Below are positions 59,174 through 64,000 of a stretch of 64,000 nucleotides of DNA, piece after piece. The notes under the pieces were generated by a model, which had not been told where the DNA came from, did not search any database, and saw nothing but the letters and a program-made list of their open reading frames with translations. The translations under genes and the position numbers were made by a program. The stretch comes from Streptomyces cucumeris (GTDB lineage Bacteria; Actinomycetota; Actinomycetes; Streptomycetales; Streptomycetaceae): assembly GCF_024295805.1 (NCBI RefSeq), contig NZ_JANCLX010000042.1:1-64000 (forward strand), given 5' to 3'. The stretch's first letter is position 1, and each line of letters opens with the position of its first letter.

Positions 59174-60000
59174 GACTTTTCAGCTCCCACGAAGCGGGCG
59201 ACGGCCTCTTTGGTGAGGGCCGGTTGGTCGGCGTGCGGGCGCATTCCGGCCTGCGGGATGCCGACGCAGTGGTGCTGCGGGCGGGGGCCGGTGGCCAGGT
59301 GCTCGCGCCGGACGAGCAGCGACTGCTCGCCGTACACGTGCAGCAGGGGCCCGGGGAAGTCCCGCACAGGCTCCCGGACATCGACATCGTGCAGCAGCCG
59401 CATTCCGGCGGACAGCCGTCGACCGGCCCATTCCTCTTCCCGAGAAGACGCTGGTGCGGCAGTCGTGCTGTGGGGATGCCGCGATGCGGTGCGGGGCTCC
59501 CAGCCGGGGCCGCGTACGAACTCTGCTTTGAGGTGCAGCGCCGCGGTCAGGCCCTGGGCGCCCACGGCGGCGGCGATCCGCTCCAGCTTGGTGTTCAACT
59601 CGTCATCGGCGACGGTGGGGCCGGAGAGCAACAGCACTCTGGCGCGGTGGGTCCAGTCGTGGGTGAGCAGGGCCTGGACGACGGCGCCGCCCAGGGCGTT
59701 GCCCGCCAGTACGTCGGGGCGGTCGGCGCCGGATACGAGGTGGGCCGCCCAGCGGTCCACGAGCGCCTTCAGGTCGTCACCCTCGCGCAGCAGGGACAAG
59801 GTGTCGTAGACCGTGACCCGGTGCCCTGACGTGAGCAGTGGTCCGGCGACTTGCCGGAAGAACGTGCCGTGATCCCAACGGGGCATGACCGGGCCGAGGA
59901 CGATCGCATGACGCGCAGCGCCGGACTCGCCGAGAACGGCGAGGACTGGGGCCGGCGCGGTGTCGCGTGCCGGCCCCGGATGCAGAGGACGCGAGGTCAC
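59170..60000 (-). CDS. Alpha/beta-hydrolase-fold protein lacking the nucleophile
   Basis: A 276-aa alpha/beta-hydrolase-fold protein. The nucleophile elbow reads VLAGNALGGAVVQ: the Ser of GxSxGG is Ala (codon GCC). The rest of the fold is recognisable (VYDTLSLL, RARVLLLSGPTV, LLHVYGEQSLLV, QAGMRPHADQP with a His). It cannot use the usual Ser mechanism, so it may be a binding protein or use another chemistry. GTG 60000 overlaps upstream by four bases (GTGA). Confidence 0.85.
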   Translation of the reverse strand: MTSRPLHPGPARDTAPAPVLAVLGESGAARHAIVLGPVMPRWDHGTFFRQVAGPLLTSGHRVTVYDTLSLLREGDDLKALVDRWAAHLVSGADRPDVLAGNALGGAVVQALLTHDWTHRARVLLLSGPTVADDELNTKLERIAAAVGAQGLTAALHLKAEFVRGPGWEPRTASRHPHSTTAAPASSREEEWAGRRLSAGMRLLHDVDVREPVRDFPGPLLHVYGEQSLLVRREHLATGPRPQHHCVGIPQAGMRPHADQPALTKEAVARFVGAEKS

Positions 60001-60929
60001 CGCGCGCCCACCGCGGTCAGTTCGCGGGCCGCCGAGAAGGCGTCGCCGATCCGGTCCACGGGGAGCTTGGCGCGTTCCTCGACGGACAGGTCGAAGTGGC
60101 CCAGGACCAGGTCGGGCAGCGGCAGGGAGGGAGTGGCTTCCTCGAACTCCGCCTCCATGTGGTGGGCGAGGTCGAGGATCCGGCCGAGGTCATACGTGCC
60201 GCCGGCGGCGAGCCGGCCGAGGTAGGCCAGCCACTGCTCGGTGACCAGGTTGCCCGGGCCCTTGCCCATGCCCAGGACGGAGGAGTCGATCCAGGTGGCG
60301 CCCGCTTCCACGGCGGCGATCCCATTGGCCAGGGCCAGCCCCAGGTTGTTGTGGGCGTGCAGGCCGATGGCCGCGTCGGTCACCGAGCGGACGAGGGTGA
60401 CGAGTTGGGACACCTGGCTCGGCAGCATGCTGCCGTTGGAGTCGGCCAGATAGACCACATCGGCGCCGGCGTCGCCGGACATCGCAGCGAGTTCGACCAG
60501 TCTTCGCCGGTCTAACTGGCTGACCCGGGTGATGTTGACGGTGGTGGTGAAGCCCAGGTCCGCGGCCTTGGACAGCAGGGCGAGCCCAGGCTCAGGCATA
60601 CCGGAGGGCAGGCAGAACCGTACGAGGCGGATACCGGCCTGGTACATGAGCGGAAGGTCGTCGTCCGTAATGTTCTTCGGGTGCAGTATCATGCAGAGAC
60701 GATCAGGGGAGACGACCTCGGCGACCGCGCGTATGTAGTCGTCAGCGCCCACGCCGGTCCGGCCGATGCCGGGCTTGGGCTTGAACGAGCCGTTGCGGTA
60801 GCCGATCTCGACCCAGTCCATGCCGGCCGCGACGCTCTCCTGGGCGTGGTGCAGCGCGTACGCAAGAGGGAATTCGAAGTTGTTGCGATAGCCCCCGTCG
60901 CGCAGCGTCACATCAAGATTAACGATCAT
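59997..60929 (-). CDS. DRE-TIM metallolyase-type aldolase/acyltransferase-like enzyme
   Basis: A 310-aa TIM-barrel enzyme of the HMGL-like family. LDVTLRDGGYRNNF carries the metal Asp and the catalytic TLRDG (DRE-TIM) motif; EIGYRNGSF, LHAHNNLGLALANGIAAVEAGA (HxH metal ligands) and GMGKGPGNLVTE follow. The length and N-terminus resemble 4-hydroxy-2-oxovalerate aldolase-like members more than citramalate synthases. First gene of a five-gene operon; ATG 60929 has CTGGAGAG upstream. It probably joins or splits a pyruvate unit. Confidence 0.9.
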   Translation of the reverse strand: MIVNLDVTLRDGGYRNNFEFPLAYALHHAQESVAAGMDWVEIGYRNGSFKPKPGIGRTGVGADDYIRAVAEVVSPDRLCMILHPKNITDDDLPLMYQAGIRLVRFCLPSGMPEPGLALLSKAADLGFTTTVNITRVSQLDRRRLVELAAMSGDAGADVVYLADSNGSMLPSQVSQLVTLVRSVTDAAIGLHAHNNLGLALANGIAAVEAGATWIDSSVLGMGKGPGNLVTEQWLAYLGRLAAGGTYDLGRILDLAHHMEAEFEEATPSLPLPDLVLGHFDLSVEERAKLPVDRIGDAFSAARELTAVGAR

Positions 60930-60949
60930 TGACTCTCCAGGTATGACGC

Positions 60950-60978
60950 CTGCATGCAGTGTGACGCGTACATGCAGT
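60950..60978. promoter_or_regulatory. Palindrome and direct repeats before the operon
   Basis: CTGCATGCAG at 60950-60959 is a perfect 10-bp palindrome, and CATGCAGT occurs at 60953-60960 and again at 60971-60978, 18 bp apart. They lie 21-49 bp before the first start codon, a common place for a repressor site or for LysR/GntR binding near the transcription start. Confidence 0.45.
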
Positions 60979-61053
60979 TGGCGAAGTGATAGTCGGTGCG
61001 CACAGCCGTCGCAATGCGACGAGTTCGATGAATTAACGCACGGTTATTCCTGG

Positions 61054-61077
61054 TGGGATTATTAGAATAAATTCCCA
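61054..61077. promoter_or_regulatory. A/T-rich inverted repeat in the operon promoter region
   Basis: TGGGATTATT (61054-61063) and AATAAATTCCCA (61066-61077) form an inverted repeat with small bulges. It is the most A/T-rich stretch of the window and lies about 125-150 bp upstream of the operon start and about 60 bp before the lysR stop. A LysR binding site is a reasonable guess (T-n11-A geometry). Confidence 0.4.
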
Positions 61078-61236
61078 CATCGCCCCGTTGGGGGACCTCA
61101 CGGTTCGACTTTTTGCGTCCGTCCACACCGAAGGCGGCTTGACGTGCTGAACCGGAACTCTTGGACGTAACCTAGCAGGCATTCATCAAAGGATTTCAAT
61201 GCCAGAGTAAAGAACGCCCCAAGCGCGGGCGCGATT
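61078..61236. other. Lower-GC gene-free stretch between operator and lysR
   Basis: 159 bp, lower GC than the coding neighbours. No open frame with RBS. It is downstream of lysR on the minus strand and upstream of the operon, so it may hold the operon promoter and a lysR terminator, but no clear hairpin is seen. Confidence 0.35.
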
Positions 61237-62175
61237 TCAGTGCCGCCGATCTATCTTGGAAGGTGGGATACGCCACCCCTCCTTCGCAACCTTCCGGCGA
61301 ACTTGCGCACTCGTCGCCGTAAGCAATTCAAGGCGCTCGGGGTCCGCGCTTTCTCGCAGAGCGAGAAACATGCGGATGGTGATGGGCTCCCCATGGAGCG
61401 GAAGCAGTGCGATCCGGCGAGAGGAGATCGTGCCGGCCGCCGTCGGATACACCGGAGTCCAGCCGCCCGACCCCGCACCGATCTCGGCGAGGGTGTCCTG
61501 GAGCCGGGTGGAGGGCGGGCCGAGGGCAGGTTCGAACCCCGCCTTCCGGCAGGCGGAGAGGACCGTGTCGAAGAGCACGGGGTTCTCATTGCGGGAGGCC
61601 ACGCGCAGTGGCAGTGCGGCAAGGTCGGCCAAGTCCAGGCTGCCGCGTTCGGCCAGCGGGTGCGAAGTCGGCAGCGCGACCACCAGCGGGTCGTACCAGA
61701 GAGTCAGGAGCCGCAGGCCAGGGGCGGTGTCGATGCCGCGAACGAAGGCAGCGTCCAGTCGCCCGGCGCGGACTTCCTCAAGGCGGGCGTGGGCGTCGAG
61801 GGTCTGGAACTCGAACCGTGTGCCGGCGCCGCGGTCGGTCAGCGCGTCCAGGAAGTCATCCAGCCGCTGCCCCAGAGCGGAGCTGATGCCGACGCGGAGG
61901 GTGGCTTCACTCTCCACAGCCAGATGCTGGGCCTTGGCGGCGAAGGCTTCCCGCGCCTTGAGTAATTCGCGGGCCTCGGGCAGCAGGGCCTCACCGGCCG
62001 GCGTGAGGGTGACGTTGCGACTGGACCGGTCGAAGAGCTGGATGCGCAGTTCCCGCTCCAGTCGGCGCACCTGCTGGCTGACCGCGGGCTGGCCTATGTG
62101 CAGCCGCTCAGCCGCTCTGCCGAAATGCAGCTCGTCGGCGACCGTGACAAAGTATTGGATCTGGCGCAGTTCCAC
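61237..62175 (-). CDS. LysR-family transcriptional regulator
   Basis: A 312-aa LysR-type regulator. N-terminal HTH: MELRQIQYFVTVADELHFGRAAERLHIGQPAVSQQVRRLE; linker helix; substrate domain (LRVGISSALGQRLDDFLD, LDAAFVRGI, LVVALPTSHPLAERG). It probably controls the operon to its left and perhaps the MFS/dehydrogenase genes to its right. ATG 62175 follows a GGGGTCC sequence. Confidence 0.92.
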   Translation of the reverse strand: MELRQIQYFVTVADELHFGRAAERLHIGQPAVSQQVRRLERELRIQLFDRSSRNVTLTPAGEALLPEARELLKAREAFAAKAQHLAVESEATLRVGISSALGQRLDDFLDALTDRGAGTRFEFQTLDAHARLEEVRAGRLDAAFVRGIDTAPGLRLLTLWYDPLVVALPTSHPLAERGSLDLADLAALPLRVASRNENPVLFDTVLSACRKAGFEPALGPPSTRLQDTLAEIGAGSGGWTPVYPTAAGTISSRRIALLPLHGEPITIRMFLALRESADPERLELLTATSAQVRRKVAKEGWRIPPSKIDRRH

Positions 62176-62397
62176 AGGACCCCCCTATGCCGAGAGCGAC
62201 CCTGTTCATCGGACATGGTCTTCCGGCGTCCGGGGGTCACCTCGAGGGGAATTCTCGCATACCGATGGTCGACACCACCACCAGTGTGGTCGCTCTCACC
62301 ATTGAGGAATTTTGCGTACCTCTGCAAGATTTCTCTAATTGCAGTTTCACTCGGCGGTGGCTTTCTGCAGATCGACAGGCTCCCCGTCGCTGGGGAT

Positions 62398-63666
62398 TTA
62401 GTCCTCCCCGCCCGCGGCCGCGGACACGGTGCTTGTGGGCAGCGAAACCGTCTCCCCGGTCCTCTCCTGCCGTCGCGCCAGCGACAGGAAGAGTGCGAAG
62501 GCCAGAATTCCCACCGTCGCAGCGGCCAGTACGAACCAGCCCAGGGCCAAGAGGTCGCCCGCGGGCAGCCGGCTGGACAGGAAGATCCCCAGTGAGGCGG
62601 CCAGCAGTTGGATCGCGCCCATGAGACCGGAGGCTGAGCCGGCGGTCGAGCGGAAGGTCGTCACCCCTGCGCCCATCGACAGCGGCAGCAGGAAACCGTT
62701 ACCGAAGGTCATGACCGGCATGAAGACCAGCACCAGCAGGCCCCAGGGCGCACCGGCCCCGCTCATCCCCAGAGCCAGCATCATCAGCGCGCCGATGAGG
62801 AAGAATCCGTGGCCCATCCACAGCAGTTGGTCGACGGGCCGCTTGCGGACCAGGCTGCGCGAGGTGAGGTTGCCCGCCACGTACGCTATCGAGACGGTGA
62901 TGTAGCAGTAGCTGGTGGTCTCGGTGGACAGGCCCATCTCCTCGAAGACCAGGGGGGAGGCCGCCAGGTAGCCGAAGTAGCCGCCGTACGCCACCGCGAG
63001 GTTGATGGTGTATGCCCAGAACAGCGGGCGGGTCAGGAGCTTGGGGTAGCCCTTGAGCGTGGCGCCCAGGTGCTTGCTGCGCCGCTCGGGCGGCAGACTC
63101 TCGGGGATCGAGGTGACCATCACGACCAGCGTCGTCAGGCCGAGCAGCGCGGTCACCACGAACGGTGCGCGCCAGGAGATGTACGAGGTCAGATATCCGC
63201 CGAGCAGCGGGGCGATGGACGGGGAGACGCCTACGATCGGCATGACCGTGGCGAACATCCGGGCCGCGTCCTTCTCCTCGTACAGGTCGCTGATCACGGC
63301 CCGGCCGAGCACCATGCCCGAGCCTGCGCCCAGTGCCTGCAGGAGCCGGCCGGCGCCGAACACCTCGACTGTGGGCGCCACCGCGCACACCAGGGAGGCC
63401 GCGACGAACAAGCCGAGCCCGAAGACAATGACGCGCTTGCGCCCGTACGCGTCCGAGATCGGCCCGTAGACCGCCTGCGAGACCGCGATGCCGATCATGA
63501 AGGCGCTGAACGTCCACTGCACGGACGCGACCGGGGCGCCGAAGGCGTGCGCGGTGGCCGGCACGCCCGGCAGATTGATGTCGGAGGCGAACAGGCCACC
63601 GGCGTTCAGCGAGCACAGAACAGCGAGCAACAGCGCGTAGGGCGTGCGCGTTGGAGCGGTCTTCAT
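62398..63666 (-). CDS. MFS transporter (Bcr/CflA-type DHA1)
   Basis: A 422-aa, 12-helix MFS transporter. SDINLPGVPATAHAFG at the start, motif A-like GPISDAYGRKRVIVFG, GRLLQALGAGSGMVLGRAVISDLY and PIVGVSPSIAPLLGG are typical of the Bcr/CflA group. It could import or export the pathway's compound. ATG 63666 is chosen; AGGAAG lies 12 bases upstream. The gap to the upstream FAD dehydrogenase is 65 bp, so the two may share a transcript. Confidence 0.9.
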   Translation of the reverse strand: MKTAPTRTPYALLLAVLCSLNAGGLFASDINLPGVPATAHAFGAPVASVQWTFSAFMIGIAVSQAVYGPISDAYGRKRVIVFGLGLFVAASLVCAVAPTVEVFGAGRLLQALGAGSGMVLGRAVISDLYEEKDAARMFATVMPIVGVSPSIAPLLGGYLTSYISWRAPFVVTALLGLTTLVVMVTSIPESLPPERRSKHLGATLKGYPKLLTRPLFWAYTINLAVAYGGYFGYLAASPLVFEEMGLSTETTSYCYITVSIAYVAGNLTSRSLVRKRPVDQLLWMGHGFFLIGALMMLALGMSGAGAPWGLLVLVFMPVMTFGNGFLLPLSMGAGVTTFRSTAGSASGLMGAIQLLAASLGIFLSSRLPAGDLLALGWFVLAAATVGILAFALFLSLARRQERTGETVSLPTSTVSAAAGGED

Positions 63667-63731
63667 GACAACTGGCAACTTCCTTGATCAAATGCGGGTC
63701 GGCGGTGGACTCATCTGGTGGCGACCGGCGT

Positions 63732-64000
63732 CTAGGCGATGTCCGCCCCGGCCATCCGGCCGAAGGTCAGCGCCCGCAGCACCGAAGTGGCCCCCGGACA
63801 CTGGCTGTGGGAGAACCCGGCGGTCTCCCCAATGGCGTACAGGCCGTTGATGGGCTCTCCCCGCTCGGTCAGCACGCGCGAACGGGCATCGGTGCGCAGC
63901 CCGCCGAAAGTGAACGTGATGGCGCAGTGCACGGGCCAGGCCACGTACGGCCCGGTGTCCAGCTCCACGGCCCAGTTGGACTTCTGTGGCACCAGGCCCA
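63732..64000 (-). CDS. FAD-dependent dehydrogenase, C-terminal part only
   Basis: The frame is open to the right edge, so only about the last 89 residues are seen. VAWPVHCAITFTFGGLRTDARSRVL, then GEPINGLYAIGETAGFSHSQCPGATSVLRALTFGRMAGADIA, match the FAD-binding end of fumarate-reductase/tricarballylate-dehydrogenase (TcuA)-like flavoproteins. It is the first known member of this gene group in transcription order and may oxidise a dicarboxylate. Confidence 0.8.
   Translation of the reverse strand, partial: GLVPQKSNWAVELDTGPYVAWPVHCAITFTFGGLRTDARSRVLTERGEPINGLYAIGETAGFSHSQCPGATSVLRALTFGRMAGADIA

Noticed and set aside
61529..61540. GGTTCGAACCCC, like a tRNA T-loop
   Set aside because: It lies inside the lysR coding region, in frame with a well-conserved protein, and no acceptor, D or anticodon arms surround it.
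1..64000. CRISPR arrays, prophage, intact insertion sequence with transposase, or replication origin
   Set aside because: No regularly spaced direct repeats, phage structural genes, transposase catalytic motifs or dnaA-box clusters were seen.

Overview
The window is a stretch of high-GC chromosome from a Streptomyces or very close relative. The evidence is strong G/C bias at third codon positions, many GTG and TTG starts, Streptomyces-typical families (SCO2322-family protein, WPPC-type microprotein, MFS pump with a winged-helix tail, GT87-PAP2 fusion), long hairpin terminators mostly without T-tracts, and short CTAG-bounded repeats. No rRNA, tRNA or CRISPR array was seen. Both edges cut genes.

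Layout. 0-10.6 kb: end of an unknown gene, histidine phosphatase, MASE1 protein, alpha/beta hydrolase, lytic transglycosylase, DedA, DoxX (with a possible iron box), a large FAD/NAD(P) protein, a PhoD-like phosphatase whose ribosome-binding site lies inside a 15-bp hairpin, and a secreted HNH nuclease. 10.8-21.5 kb: a yybP-ykoY (Mn2+) riboswitch in front of a TMEM165/GDT1 exporter, HAD phosphatase, peptidoglycan-binding membrane protein, MFS pump, acetyltransferase, a coupled pair of paralogous helical proteins, NmrA-like protein, and an XRE-TPR regulator divergent from a zinc-ribbon protein and a 54-aa microprotein. 21.7-29.8 kb: a 1123-aa metallophosphoesterase/beta-propeller protein, DUF2000/AraC pair, GT87-PAP2 fusion, and a Cu/Zn-SOD-like secreted protein.

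29.8-32.5 kb: divergent cyp125 and fadA5 homologues, the start of steroid side-chain oxidation, with two KstR-type boxes between them. A KstR homologue lies at 50.4-51.0 kb. Exact TnnAACnnGTTnnA boxes sit before it and before a glycosyltransferase/methyltransferase/toroid-protein operon (51.4-54.8 kb). An aldehyde dehydrogenase plus 3Fe-4S ferredoxin (47.7-49.4 kb) could belong to the same metabolism.

32.8-39.5 kb: a polymorphic toxin locus made of an SseB-like protein, a WXG100-like helical protein, a 1470-aa RHS protein ending in a barnase-like domain, and an immunity protein with a C-terminal barstar domain. 39.6-45.8 kb: a cobalamin riboswitch followed by five genes joined by 4-nt overlaps: secreted alpha-toroid protein, SCO2322-family protein, EcfT, fused EcfA and the S component. 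I read this as a vitamin B12 capture and import system that resembles transcobalamin/intrinsic factor.

55.3-64 kb: an unassigned metabolic operon, all on the minus strand. It encodes a DRE-TIM aldolase-like enzyme, an alpha/beta-hydrolase-fold protein with Ala at the nucleophile position, an isopropylmalate-dehydrogenase-like enzyme fused to a CinA domain, an RraA-like protein and a DUF6282 amidohydrolase-like protein. A LysR regulator, an MFS transporter and a cut-off FAD dehydrogenase lie upstream. The B12 module and this operon look the most likely to hold undescribed biology.
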